A model generated the notes under the pieces. The model was not told where the DNA came from. It made no database searches and worked only from the letters and a program-made list of their open reading frames with translations. The position numbers and the translations under genes are program-made. 64,000 nucleotides of DNA. Source: Bactericera cockerelli. Taxonomy: Eukaryota > Arthropoda > Insecta > Hemiptera > Triozidae. Shown piece after piece: positions 32,519-44,130 of this stretch (position 1 is the first letter of the stretch; the number at the start of each line of letters is the position of its first letter). The stretch is from positions 16,602,551-16,666,550 of the forward strand of contig CM044955.1 of NCBI GenBank assembly GCA_024516035.1, given 5' to 3'.

Positions 32519-32742
32519 TAATAATAATAATACATAACACTATCTAGTGGAAGGTAACCACCAGGCGAGGTTAATACTCAAAGCATTTTCTATAACCTAA
32601 CCCTCTGAGTCTAATTATTATGTGGTTACAAACTCAAATTAATGAGGAAAAATTGATGCACTGGGTGGGATTCGAACCAACGGATCCCTAAGATACCTGG
32701 ATTACCAGACTAGCGCGTTAACTACTTGACTACCAGTACATA
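32519..32742 (-). mobile_element. SINE-B, well-preserved copy
   Basis: Minus strand: ACTGGTAGTCAAGTAGTTAA, B box GGTTCGAATCCCACCCAGTG, body CATAATAATTAGACTCAGAG, and an (ATT)n tail. It is about 224 bp. Confidence 0.75.
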
Positions 32743-33039
32743 TTTACCAGAATATACAGGTTCAGATATAAGTTAACCTTGCACCCATAGAGAAACTCAC
32801 ATACCGTGCCCGAATTATAAAATAGAATTACAACAAAGATAAAGACTGTCCCTAATCCCAGATAAGGTGTTACGTGTTGGATGAAAAGTCCAACGTAAGG
32901 GATGGTTCATAAGATGATAAGTCTTGACAGAAGAAAGTTTTTGGCCCTCATAGCCTGTGTAAACCAAAATGGTTGATTTTTTGTCACATAACTAAGCTCT
33001 ACATTTATATAATTAATGCTATTTGCAATTTACAAAAAA

Positions 33040-33155
33040 AAAAAATTAAAGTACTAAAGACTGCACTACTAAATTTTTGCTCAACCTGGAACTTGTACCA
33101 CCTACCTCTAGATTAAAAGTCCGCTTTATCGATCAAGCTAATACTAAGGACCAAT
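33040..33155 (-). mobile_element. SINE-A copy
   Basis: The minus strand has AGCTTGATCGATAAAGCGGA and TAGGTGGTACAAGTTCCAGG, ending in a T/A-rich tail. Confidence 0.55.
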
Positions 33156-33194
33156 TAGATTCTTCACCTTTTCATGAAACATTTCTTTGATTAA

Positions 33195-33417
33195 GAATAT
33201 AAACAAAAAACAGTTCCAACTTACAATGTACTGGGGTTTGAAAGAAAAAATCAAAGAGGACGCTCAAAAAAAAATTGAAATTGAAAATATCATTAGGGCA
33301 TATTGTAGCGGCATCACATAAAAATTCTAAAGCCAAGTTGATGGGAAAGGAGGAAGATGAAAAGAAACCACAAGAGTTTCCAGGAATCTATCTAAGAAAC
33401 ATAACTAGGAATGAAGG
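33195..33417 (+). other. Open region with a possible splice donor
   Basis: A frame runs without a stop from 33195 to a donor-like GGTAAGA at 33416. It is lysine-rich, with NVLGFERKNQRGRSKKK and, later, MGKEEDEKKPQEFPGIYLRN. Codon content looks more protein-like than the surroundings, but there is no clear acceptor, family or start. It could be an exon or decayed coding. Confidence 0.25.
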
Positions 33418-34339
33418 TAAGAACAAAATCAAACATTATAGCTAACCATCCAAGACATTTTTATGTACAAATGCATCCTTTGTTATGATAGATGGCATCA
33501 GTGCAGGAGCCAGGGGGGAAATAACAACCTTACATAAATCAAGTAGGTCAAGAAAGATTCAGAAATATGCGAGTAAATTTGTTTTTATTACTATTTACAA
33601 AGTAAAAGAAAAACAGAATTTTTGCAAAGAAGTAAATCCAGATGTGATGTAAACTATATTTTGCATGAAACAATGCTAACCTATTATTTAAATAGATTAT
33701 TTTATCAATAAAATAAAACTAAACGGAAATAAAAACTAAAATACATAAAACTGAACAGCTCGCTCAGTAGTCATTGCCAACATAATTTCCCTGAAACTAC
33801 CAGAAATTCAGAAGTTTTTTTGTAAATTTTTATTTAGAATTGTTGAGAAATTGATCCCTCTTCATCCATCTTGGAACTACACTGATAAATTAATGAGGGA
33901 TTATACTGTATTCTGTATTCCAGCTCTGTGTTTTGAATTCTCTGAAGATTTATTTTTTATCATTATTGATTAAAAAAAAAAACAATGTTCCTGCGTTTCC
34001 AGCAGGTGTCATTTAATCTTTTTAGAATACGCCACTAGTTACTAGATATCATTTTTCTTTTTTCATAAAGGAGATGGGCATTTTTTTATTACACCACAGA
34101 GCTGCCACAATCAAATTCAGGATTATTTTTGAGAAAACTCAATGTTCCCACGACTGATGGGTGCGGATTAAATGGTGAAGCCTAGGCTATTTGCTATCCT
34201 TTTGAAAGCTATGAGGAATGTTCGGTATTTTTTTAAGTCTTTCTAAACAAAACAAAATTTGAAAAAAGTATAACCCATATTTCGGTTTAAAAAATTGCAC
34301 ATTATTGTCTGATATAGTTTGTTTTGTATTTTTATTTTT

Positions 34340-34419
34340 ATGTTGTTTGAGAGTGTCTCACATCAGCTACTATGGACACTTGTGATCGTCTCTGTCGTAG
34401 CTTATCAAATCCCGTCGTA
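34340..34419 (+). other. Candidate first exon with signal peptide
   Basis: ATG at 34340 opens a frame reading MLFESVSHQLLWTLVIVSVV, then AYQIPS, followed by a donor with a perfect GTAAGT (34420-34425) in phase 2. The shape is a signal peptide or membrane anchor. I could not find a convincing next exon within the following kilobase. Downstream at 34691, another short frame (MFFLMVIINFLVPDS...) also looks hydrophobic. Confidence 0.3.
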
Positions 34420-34429
34420 GTAAGTTTCT

Positions 34430-35159
34430 AATGATTTTTTTTTTAATTCGTAGGCCAACTTGGACATTTTTCTCCGTCTGCCAAAAAAAATCTTTGCGAG
34501 CGTGGGATCAATCAGGAATCCTTTCAAAGATTCTGCCGAACAATATGGAAAGAGCACTCGACATTTACATTGAAATCTTTCACAGATGAATAGCTTCCGG
34601 ACCTCATAAAGAAAAGGTCCACTCTCAGTTCTAAATCTATCTGAAAGAAAGCAGTATGGAGACTCGGAGAGTGATATCCATCTTTATTTCATGTTTTTTT
34701 TAATGGTAATTATCAACTTCCTCGTTCCTGATTCAATTGCTTTTGTTACCACTTCCGCTGCAATCCCTGAGAAACCCGAATGCTAAGAATACGCCGGAGC
34801 CACAATGAGGATGCTATTTTAGGCAGAGATTCAATGGGAGCCTCTTCAACACCTATGTTCATGCCACAACACAACTGAGATTTCTATTGTCACCAAACTC
34901 GGTCGTAACCTGAAGATAGTGTGGTTCAAGTCCCTAGAAAAACAACAAAAAGTAAGGCGAGTTTTTTGCATTTTCCCTGAGGAATGGTTTTAAGATAAAC
35001 CAGAAGAAAAAAGCATCTAGGTATAACTTAGAAGAGATAGTCAAACCATTTTAGAAAAAGCTCACCTTAAAAAACATGCATTTTGGATTGGATCCGAACT
35101 ACAGCTAGATCTTCGCTCTCACCATACAACCAGAAAAAAACATATTATTATCTAATAAA
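34430..35159. other. Stretch without a confirmed gene
   Basis: Apart from the short hydrophobic frame at 34691-34789 I see nothing I can name. Confidence 0.3.
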
Positions 35160-35300
35160 TATTTTCATATCTGTGTTAATCATAATTGTTCTGTCACAAT
35201 AATTCCAAATCAACATAATTTTTTTTGCCACACTTGGCACTCGAACCACCGAACTCCAGGTTACGAGTCCGCCGCCTGATCGATAGAGGTAGCTAATTCG
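35160..35300 (-). mobile_element. SINE-A copy
   Basis: The minus strand has GCTACCTCTATCGATCAGGC, GGAGTTCGGTGGTTCGAGTG and the 3' part GTGACAGAACAATTATGATT. Confidence 0.6.
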
Positions 35301-35534
35301 CCAAAACAAGGCGGCACATGAGGACTGAACCAGTTTACATTAATTCTGACCCTCTGTGTGAGTTGTGAAGAAGACATCCTAATTTAATTGAAGGGGTGAC
35401 AAGGCGCAGATATATCAGGAAATTAGAGTGCATTAGGCACTTCAGTGAACGGATTACACCCTTAGGAGGTATCATGCGACACGTTCCTTCTTTAAAAGCA
35501 AAAACCTCCTTTAAATGATAGTTAGATAATCTCG

Positions 35535-35770
35535 CTGTCTCGTTGGGGAACGTTAGACAGACTACCAGCTTTGTCAGACCAAAAACCAACAACACATCAT
35601 TGGCGCCCTTATCAGGGTGGATGTTGGGAAGACCGTCCAGCTGTAAAATTTGGACAGAGAAGTGCTAGAAGTCTAGAAGCAGCCAACCTCAACCGTGAGG
35701 AAGAGGTTGAACAAGTAGGGTTGGGAAAAAGCCAATATTTAGGGTCAAGCCCAGTGTAAAATCAAACATA
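35535..35770 (+). mobile_element. Possible LTR-retrotransposon primer-binding region
   Basis: CATTGGCGCCCTTATCAGGG at 35597 resembles the TGGCGCC primer-binding sites of gypsy/BEL-type LTR retrotransposons, followed by a GC-richer leader and a short frame (35571-35759). I see no partner LTR, gag or pol, so this would be a fragment. TGGCGCC alone is weak evidence. Confidence 0.3.
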
Positions 35771-36037
35771 AATACATGTTACTACAATGAAAAAAAAACA
35801 TACATTAATTAAAACATATAAAACATTTAGTGACTATAGATAAAATAAATAAATAATAACATTGGTAACAGGTACATAGTAATACTAGTATCACATAATG
35901 TTTGCCGCACGCATCATTCGGTTGATGGGGGCATAAAACAAATAATTATTTCTCAATTAAAATAAGTTTCTCAATAAAATAAGTTTTTGTATTTTGTTTT
36001 TATTCATTACTTGCTGGGATTCGTCAAATACACCGGT

Positions 36038-36255
36038 GCACTGGTAGTCAAGTGGTTAACGCGCTGGTCTGGTAATCCAGATAGCGTAGAGATTCATTGG
36101 TTCGAATCCCACCCAGTGCGTGAAATATTCTTTATTCATTTGAGTTTGTGATTACATAATAATAAGACTCTGAGGGTTAGGTGGTAGAAAATGCTTTGAG
36201 TAATAATCTCGCCTGGTTATTAACTTCAATAAAGAGTGTTGTTGTTATTATTATT
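36038..36255 (+). mobile_element. SINE-B copy
   Basis: Head GCACTGGTAGTCAAGTGGTT, long variable-arm-like segment, B box GGTTCGAATCCCACCCAGTG, body TAATAAGACTCTGAGGGTTA, end AATAAAGAGTG and (TTATTA)n. Confidence 0.75.
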
Positions 36256-36257
36256 AA

Positions 36258-36462
36258 ATACAAATCGATCTCGTTAATGACCTCAAGAATACTCTGGCTG
36301 AAATATTACACTTTTTATATAAAACAATCAACAATATATAACCAGAGATAAAAAAAAATTAACAAGATTTACAAAATAAAAATATTTAAATTAAAATGTA
36401 CGATTGTCTTGTAATCCAGGGCGAAGTTAATGCCTCAGGCATTCTCTGCCACTTAACCCCGA
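36258..36462 (-). mobile_element. LINE 3' end, diverged family
   Basis: Minus strand GGCAGAGAATGCCTGAGGCA, then TTAACTTCGCCCTGGATTAC, and a long A/T-rich tail. Sister of 29000-29140. Confidence 0.55.
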
Positions 36463-36730
36463 CATTACATTACCTGGAAACATGGATACCACTTTCTCAT
36501 CTCTTATCTTAATCCTAAAATCGAAGTGTGCATTAGCAACACCACCCTGGGTTGTAAGGAAGAAGAAACACTCTGGGAACACAGGGAGGTACAATTTTGA
36601 CAGAAAAGAAAAAGCGAATGTAATAAAAGAGGAAAACATTTTTCTCGCCCAAACCCAAAATGAAATTTCATGACAGGAGTTTTGACACTCTCTCATAACA
36701 CTCTTCCCTATTTCTTTTCCTTGTAAGTTT

Positions 36731-36761
36731 GAGTGTGTGAGTGTGTGTGTGTGTGTGTGTG

Positions 36762-36830
<69 letters not shown>

Positions 36831-36831
36831 G
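36731..36831. repeat. Compound (GT)n-(GA)n microsatellite
   Basis: GT repeats to about 36790 followed by GA repeats to about 36829. Minus-strand open frames over it encode only low-complexity Thr-His and Ser-Leu runs. Confidence 0.95.
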
Positions 36832-37236
36832 GAATAATAAGTGAGTGAAAGTGAGGGAGAGAGAAGATAGATATATTTGAAACACTGATGACTGTCATGC
36901 AGAAGGTAAAATGTACAGGATCTTGCAACACGTCTGAGTAGATACATATTTCAAATAATTGTAGGGTAGATTCCTCAAGGAGATCCTTTTTTTTGTGGGT
37001 ATTCTTGGGAAATAACATCCTCCAAAGTGCTAATGGAGATAATTCTGTGTGGGGGGCTTGACAACAACTCCTTTTGACTAAGGAAAGGAAATATACTTTC
37101 TAAGGTAATTATTTATTCTTGAGAATTGGCCCTGCAAAATTATCTTTTGAACACCCTGTATAGGGAGAAGGAGGAAGAAATGAGATGGGAAGTAATGAAA
37201 AGCACTTTCATATACGTCGTATTCGAAACTTATACA

Positions 37237-38890
37237 TACAGGGTGTCCCACCAAACTTGGACACCTCAAATTACTCGGCCCTGAAAGAGTTTTTGAAAAA
37301 TAAAAAATCCTAGGGTACATGGTCTAATTATGCGGTTTCAGTCATGAAATTTTTTTTATACAGGGTGGTTCAAAAGTCAGAAATTGAGGTGTCAACTTTC
37401 GATTTTTAAATGGATCGACCTGAATTTTATTTGATAATTTTACTTCTAAATGGTTCCTGAGTACTTTTTTAAACAAAAATTTTACATACAGGGTGGTTTT
37501 TTTTCGACCAATTTTTTTTCTAAATCTCGAATAACTCAAGTTTGTTTAATTTTTTCGATAACAAGAATAGAAAGTGTTTGTGTGATGAAAACACGCACTT
37601 TCAATGACATCAATTTTTTTTATACAGGGTGGTTCACAAGTGAAATAATGACTAGATTTTTTTTAAAACTGAGTTTTTTTAATTTTTTATTTGGGATTAA
37701 TAATTCTTACCTAATTTTACACATTTTTTGTTAGTCATATCGAAAAACAAAACTAAAGTGTTGTACAGGGTGAGACATAATTTTTTTGTGACACCCTGTA
37801 TATGGGCAGTCAAAGAGACGTAAAATTAAATATAAAAACTAAATGTGGATGAAAAACTTTGATTTTTAATTATATCAAAAAGTTATGGTGTTTTAACTAA
37901 TATTGTCACATGGACCACCCTGTAGATATTTTCTTAAAACATCATATGGGTAGTCGAAATTGTCTAAAATTCAACGAGGAGTCCAAATCTGAAAGAAAAA
38001 AATGAATTCAAAAAGCCATTTTCAATTTTGTGTCTACACCTACCTACTTTTTATTTCTAGTTTTAAAATCATTCAGTGTGTACACCAAATTGAAAATAGC
38101 TTCAAAATTCGTGTTTTTTACTTGTTTTTCCCCACGATTTGAAGTCTTCGTTGAATTTTATAACACCTCGAGTACCCATATGATAGTTTAAGAGAATATC
38201 TACAGGGTGGTCCATGCGACAATATTAGTTAAAACACCATAACTTTTTGATATCATTAAAAATCAAAGTTTTTCTTCCACATTTAGTTTTTATATTTAAT
38301 TTTACGTCTCTTTGACTGCCCATATACAGGGTGTCACAAAAAATTATGTCTCACCCTGTACAACACTTTAGTTTTGTTTTTCGATATGACTAACAAAAAA
38401 ATGTGTAAAATTAGGTTAAAATTATTAATCCCAAATAAAAAATTAAAAAACTCAGTTTTAAAAAAAATCTAGTCATTATTTCACTTGTGAACCACCCTGT
38501 ATAAAAAAAATTGATGTCAATTGAAAGTGCGTGTTTTCATCACACAAACACTTTCTATTCTTGTTATCGAAAAAATTAAACAAACTTGAGTTATTCGAGA
38601 TTTAGAAAAAAAATTGGTCGAAAAAAAACCACCCTGTATGTAAAATTTTTGTTTAAAAAAGTACTCAGGAACCATTTAGAAGTAAAATTATCAAATAAAA
38701 TTCAGGTCGATCTATTTAAAAATCGAAAGTTGACACCTCAATTTCTGACTTTTGAACCACCCTGTATAAAAAAAATTTCATGACTGAAACCGCATAATTA
38801 GACCATGTACCTAGGATTTTTTATTTTTCAAAAACTCTTTCAGGGGCCGAGTAATTTGAGGTGTCCAAGTTTGGTGGGACACCCTGTATA
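37237..38890. mobile_element. 1.65-kb palindromic foldback element with repeated ACAGGGTG motifs
   Basis: The two halves are inverted copies of each other about a centre near 38062. Outer ends are CAGGGTGTCCCACCAAACTT (37239) and AAGTTTGGTGGGACACCCTG (ending 38886), both flanked by TA. Outer parts are nearly identical; pairing weakens toward the centre. In the left arm CAGGG motifs start at 37239, 37361, 37489, 37625 and 37766, and CCCTG at 37794 and 37918. The right arm mirrors them (38203, 38326, 38357, 38497 and onward). So the arms look built from 120-140 bp modules, each beginning ACAGGGTG. I see no transposase. Open frames on either strand mirror each other and are not genes. Confidence 0.9.
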
Positions 38891-38954
38891 TGATCATGAA
38901 ATAACCATTCGTATAAATCTTTCTCTTTCTCTCTTACAAGAGGAAGTAAGGGGG

Positions 38955-38956
38955 AG

Positions 38957-38992
<36 letters not shown>

Positions 38993-39017
38993 TAGAGAGA
39001 GAGAGAGGAGAGAGAAG
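38955..39017. repeat. (GA)n microsatellite
   Basis: Near-perfect GA run just outside the palindrome. Confidence 0.9.
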
Positions 39018-39097
39018 TGGAAAAAAGATATGTAAAAGAGAGGGAAAGAAAATCTTCTTTTAACAACACTAATAAAATTACTATAATCATTATAACA

Positions 39098-39166
39098 TTT
39101 TTTCTGTTTTTACTGATTATACTTTTCTGTTTATACTGATTATACTTTTCTGTTTATACTGATTAA
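39098..39166. repeat. 24-bp tandem repeat, 3 units
   Basis: Units like TTTTCTGTTTATACTGATTA in a row. A related TTCTGTTTATACTAATACTG lies at 39297. Confidence 0.8.
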
Positions 39167-40018
39167 AATAAAGAGGTTAGTTGATGGCGTGGATATTCAG
39201 AACTATTACCAAATACTATGAGAGCAAATCAGCTCTCGAAACAGCTGTTCAGGTATGTTCTCATATTCATGTACATCCTAATACAACTTCTTACTATTCT
39301 GTTTATACTAATACTGATTAAAGTCAAAATAATATCGAGTAAACTATCTTGTAAATTTGAAAAATATTAGACATAGTTGACTTTTTTATATCCCTTCAAA
39401 TATTACCAATCTCTGCTAAAAAAATATTGCTACTTAAGTAGGTATAACAATTTTTTATTTAATGAATAATAATACTAAGTATTAAGTAATCATGTTTTGT
39501 ATGGTCAATTACAAAAGTTAGAGCTACATGGGTAAGTACCTACTTTCTATGTAATTAGTATTAAGATTTAATTATAATATTATGTAAGTCACTTTTTTTT
39601 TGGAATGACAATATCTTTAACTTCCTGTAAAGAGAACGGAAAATACCTTCACCATCATAATTACTACATACATTAAATTTATTGGTTCTCGAGTTTTACG
39701 CGACTAAACATACACTACACAGTACACACACATAAACGAATCATTTTATAATATAAGATACTCAGTCAGATATTAAATTTTACCTGAAATATTTAAAAAA
39801 TAAAAGAGTTTCACTTCACATCCGACATACATAAATGTATTTCATGTATGTCCTGTAGAAACGTGTGGGAAATCTTCAAAAATTGGAATCACTTTCTTTT
39901 GGATGCATGTGCTATCGAATGGCCTAGATATGAGCCACGGTAATGACACAGGACTTACTCGTGTCACGGTCACATACTTTTGTGTATAAGTAGGTATGTC
40001 ATATACTGGGTGTCATCA
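39167..40018. other. Stretch without a recognisable gene
   Basis: AT-rich intergenic DNA. No coding signature. Confidence 0.35.
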
Positions 40019-40080
40019 CCGACCTCAGTAGCTTGATCGAGCTAACCTGGAGGACGGTGGTTCAAGTCGGCGGCTCATTT
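40019..40080 (+). mobile_element. SINE-A head fragment
   Basis: CCGACCTCAGTAGCTTGATC then CTAACCTGGAGGACGGTGGT. The segment between the boxes and the whole body are deleted. Confidence 0.5.
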
Positions 40081-41948
40081 GAGGTGACACCGAATAACCA
40101 TCCCCCGATGACTTTCTGAACATTTATTTGCAGCCAAAAAATAGGAGATACTTTCATACACTTCTGATCTATGTTGCAGATTATCTACGCTCTAGTGTGC
40201 TAACAAACTCAACCTTATTAGATACTAAAAGAGCGACTCTACAAATACCATTTTAGTCCGGTTTATGTGGCAGCACCCCCAAAACATTTTCCCACCAGCC
40301 GCGCCTGCCTATAAGGTATAGATAGGTATAGAGTTATAGAAAGTATTGTTTAAATACTCTATGAGGTAGGTTTCGGCATCAGGATATTTCACTGGGCCAG
40401 CAAACATGAAACCACTAACCTGGTTTTCCGTGTAACAACGTAAAAATACCAGTCTAGTGTATTGGATTCTACTAAGAATACCCATTTGTCCACCCTGTAA
40501 TTCAACATATGACTGTCAATTCCTGGCGTGACCAACTGATTTAGTACAGATGATGTGACCACCGCAGGCTATCTCATATGAAGAAGACCTCCAGCCATCA
40601 ATAGGAAGACTCAGAAACCATTCAGAAGTCATTTCCATTCAAATAAAATAAGAAGAGACCTCTAACAGATATTATTTAGATACCTACAAAGTAGCGGTGC
40701 CGTTTGTAACCCGGTCCTGTCCATTGAATTATAATTTATCTAAGAAATTGCTTCTGGTTATAGTAAAATAAATTTCTGGAATAGCTAGAATCCTGATGAA
40801 CTATTCTAAAGTACCTATTATCCTAGAGATGGATTTTTTTTATGGATAAATAATTTATCTAAGTTTTATACTTAATCAAATGTATTTTTCATGTCCGGTA
40901 TAAATAGGTATTTAAATGCTAATATCTAAGATGATCCTCATGAAAATTAAATACGGCATCAGTTGGGACGTAGGGTATTTATGATACTAAGAATTTGTAT
41001 GGATTTTGTGTTTTTGAAATAAAGGAGATTTCATTTTTGTATTAGAGGTAGTTACATTTACATAATTATGTCACTTGGTAGCAAATCCCTTATTTTTTTT
41101 TAATTCAAAGTTTTCGATGACATTGATGGGGGATTCCAAGTGTAAATTTGAAAGTCGGACACAATGTTGAGAGAAACAGATAAAATTACCTACATCTTAA
41201 TTGTGAAAAAATATGTTCCCAACTACACAGAACAAATAAATAGTTAATCAAAAATATTTACTTATTATTACTACATAACCAATTTCATCCTTTCATTGGA
41301 CTTTGGGTAAAACAATAAATTGCAATGAATATTTAGTTCATTCAATTTACATTTTTAATCCACTTTCAGTCCATTCCACGTTGAGCACACTTCCGGGGGG
41401 ATTAGGTTGGGGAAATAGAGAAATTAAAAACATTTACAAAAACAAAGAGGAGGAGAGAGGGGGAGGAGTCAGGGGGGAGGCAATCCAGGATAATAAGAAA
41501 AGTAACACGGGGGGCGGGCACAAATCATGTCATAAATCTACGTGACTCGGGATTTTTCTCTACAATTCACGCTTTTTGTTTGAAATTAATTGAAATTTTA
41601 TTCTTTTTTAATTTATTCGTTTCTCCTCCCCACAGTCTCTGCCCCCCCCCCCCCCTACCAACCCGGCCCCTCCCCCTTTATTTAAGCTGAATACATAATT
41701 TAATTGAATTTTTCAAACAATTTTCACAGTTGAGCAGAAAGAGGTTGATTGTTTCTGTCCTAAGCCCGGGTATAACATTTTCCAATGAGGAAAATTCGAG
41801 TGCTTTCTTCTTGTGATATTGAAATTTCAAACAAAATATGCATAGGTCCAAGTGAAAATTAAAATGCCTCGTGCACTAATTTTGACCTTGATTTATAATG
41901 AAAATCATTATTTAAAACAGTATAACCTATACTAAAATGATATTAAAA
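40081..41948. other. Stretch without a recognisable gene
   Basis: G-rich and C-rich runs occur at 41392-41520 and 41640-41690. The open frame at 41303-41545 is low complexity. No gene is supported. Confidence 0.35.
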
Positions 41949-42210
41949 CTAGCGGGCTGTCGCCCGCTTTGCGGCCGAGGCATGGCCGTGAGTGCGGAGA
42001 AATAGCGGTGAAAGCAAAAATCCTTTTTCGCCAATGGCAGGTGTTGTAGTGGGAATTTCGAAAAATCCCGTCTTATTGCACATCTAGACTATAAGACAAA
42101 GCTACCTACTAAATTTCAGCTTCCTAGGACTTACCATTTCGGAGAAACATTGATGAATCAGTGAGTCAGTCAGCCAGTGAGTGAAACTCTCTTTTATAAG
42201 TATAGATAGA
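41949..42210 (+). mobile_element. Repeat of the CTAGCNGGT family
   Basis: It begins AACTAGCGGGCTGTCGCCCG (itself a hairpin: CGGGC..GCCCG), then GAGGCATGGCCGTGAGTGCG. It ends with a GTCAGTCAGCCAGTGAGTGA run and TATAAGTATAGATAGATG. It shares start, motif and end style with 24074-24330. Confidence 0.5.
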
Positions 42211-42231
42211 TGTCAAATACACAGTAATCAC

Positions 42232-42447
42232 CGTGGTCCAGTGTAGTAGGGACCTAAGGTTGCAGGCACGGTGAGTTGGGTTCGATCCCCATTTTTTCTG
42301 CTCTGTAATTTGGTTGTCGGGGTCTACTCATACTTCATGAGGTAAAATGAGTATTTACTTGTATGAGTAACGAGCAGAGTATAAAAAATAATGTAAAATA
42401 ATTTAGAAAAGTAAAGGAGGCTCTTAGTAATGCTGCGATACTGTATA
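42232..42447 (+). mobile_element. tRNA-headed SINE (SINE-G) copy
   Basis: CACCGTGGTCCAGTGTAGTA, then GGCACGGTGAGTTGGGTTCG and ATCCCC form a type II (Leu/Ser-like) head. The body has GTATGAGTAACGAGCAGAGT and ends AATGCTGCGATACTG, where a foldback element begins. Copies at 53365 (minus) and 54940 (plus) continue further 3'. Confidence 0.6.
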
Positions 42448-42867
42448 CAGGTGTCCAGAAGTTTGCACAAAATGATAGGTAATAATAAGAGCCATTTCAA
42501 CATAAATATTCCCGGACTTTTCCTTTATTTGTCATTTCAAAAGCGGCCAAAGTGTTGTTTTTCAATATTCGACTTCTCTGGCTTTTGATTTTATTTTAGT
42601 TTTCTGTACCACCTAGAAAAAACGGTTGTATTTTTGAATTGAAAATAAAATTTTAGTTAAATAAGTTAAATTAACCCGTTCAATGTTTTAATGATCATGC
42701 TCATTTAGGCTGTCAACGTTCTGAACGCACATATTTGAAAAGCACACGTTTTGGTCGCCATTTTGAAAACGACAAAAAATAAAGGAAAATGTCCGGGAAC
42801 ATTTTTGTTCGAAATGGACTCTTTTATTACCCCTATCATTTTGGTGCAAACTTTCTGGACCACCCTG
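42448..42867. mobile_element. Foldback element with CAGG(G)TG-type ends
   Basis: CAGGTGTCCAGAAGTTTGCA at the left pairs with TGCAAACTTTCTGGACC..CCCTG at the right, flanked by TA. Complementarity reaches about 130 bp inward (CCCGGACTTTTCCTTTATTT against AAATAAAGGAAAATGTCCGG). It lies where a SINE-G copy stops, so it probably interrupts that copy. Confidence 0.75.
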
Positions 42868-44049
42868 TATAAACCTACTATACATATATAATGTATAATT
42901 ATATGATTTACGAGCATTACTTTGATAAGGACCCCTGTCCTAAGAAAGTTATGAAAACCTCAAAATGTTATTGTGTATCTAATATAAATCAGAAATTACT
43001 ACCATGTCTTACTTGACGTTGAATCTAGCTCTGTTCTGTAGCACAAGAAAAAGGGTCACCGTACTTTTCAATTTAAAACTGAATGAGTTCCATAGCTCAA
43101 GATGAATGATTCACACAAACAGGAATTTGGAGAATCAATAAAAATGTGGTAATTCCATGTCTAATTCACCGTCCCTGTTGAATGGACAAGAAATAACATT
43201 ATCTGAGAAGTGTTTCCTGGAAATCAAACTGATATGAACCCAGCGGGTAGTGTGAACTGGGGTTCCGGAGGCCAATTTGGATCAGGCTAGAATTTAATCC
43301 GTCGGAATAAAACTATAGAATATCATCCAAATATTATTTAGTTTTTTTTTTTTTTTTTTTTTACTATTTTTTTGATTTTCATGTACATGTTACAAAAAAG
43401 AATTTCAAAGGAAAACACTTCAAAATCATTGGCCAAAGTCGAAGTATTGCCCCTTTGATGGCCCTGTGATATCTTGTGTTTCAGGAAGATGCAGCGAGAA
43501 TCACCAGAACGCGCCGAAGGGCAGAGCCAATCTGTTTCAGAAAGATATCGGATCAGCTGCCCAAGACCAACTTTCAACTGCGAACGCAAAAAGCTATAGT
43601 AATTCTTATCCTTGAGTATTTTAGATTTAGTATATTTATTTCGAAATAATTTGAAGATAGAAAACACTTGGCTTTTTTGTTCTACTTAATTAGGTATTAT
43701 AAGTTTTTCCTGAGAACTAATATATTTCATATATACTATTCATTTATTTCAGCATAGAGCTGAGGATTTAATCACTAATTCACACTCATTAATAGAATCC
43801 CAACTTTTATTGATCAAATTTAATTTCTTGGAAAAATTCAGTATTTTTTAGAACCGACCATAATGGCCTAGTTGCTAATGGTCAGATTTAACAAACACTT
43901 ATAATTATACAATCAAATGGCTAATGGTCCTTCACGTTTACGAATTAATTGGTTTCGTGAATAGTTATGCAATCCATTGTAGATATAGTGGGTCTGTGTT
44001 TTTACATTATATTTTTTTAAAAATGTGATTATTTAAAAAAAAAATCATT
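42868..44049. other. Stretch without a confirmed gene
   Basis: A GC-richer patch at 43485-43616 follows a good acceptor (GATATCTTGTGTTTCAG) and is open in all three plus frames for most of its length. One of these reads RCSENHQNAPKGRANLFQKD and ends in TGA at 43616. It may be a terminal exon of an unseen gene, or a fragment. Not called as a gene. Confidence 0.3.
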
Positions 44050-44130
44050 TTAACACTTGAAGTGCCGCGCGTTACTTTTTCGTAACACTGGAAAACGTGC
44101 CAAAATGGTGTTACTTTTACGTAATATGTA
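44050..44130 (+). mobile_element. Possible piggyBac-like terminal end
   Basis: TTAACACTTGAAGTGCCGCG followed by CGTTACTTTTTCGTAAC looks like a piggyBac-type end: TTAA target, CACTT.., an inner palindromic block. No matching right end was found nearby. Confidence 0.3.

Noticed and set aside
36427..37018. Three long minus-strand frames (up to 152 codons)
   Set aside because: They read through a GT/GA microsatellite, giving Thr-His and Ser-Leu runs. No conserved domain.
37342..38783. Two nearly identical 65-codon frames starting MSYSRFRKKIGRKK
   Set aside because: They are mirror images in the two arms of the palindrome, on opposite strands. They reflect the inverted repeat and not a gene pair.
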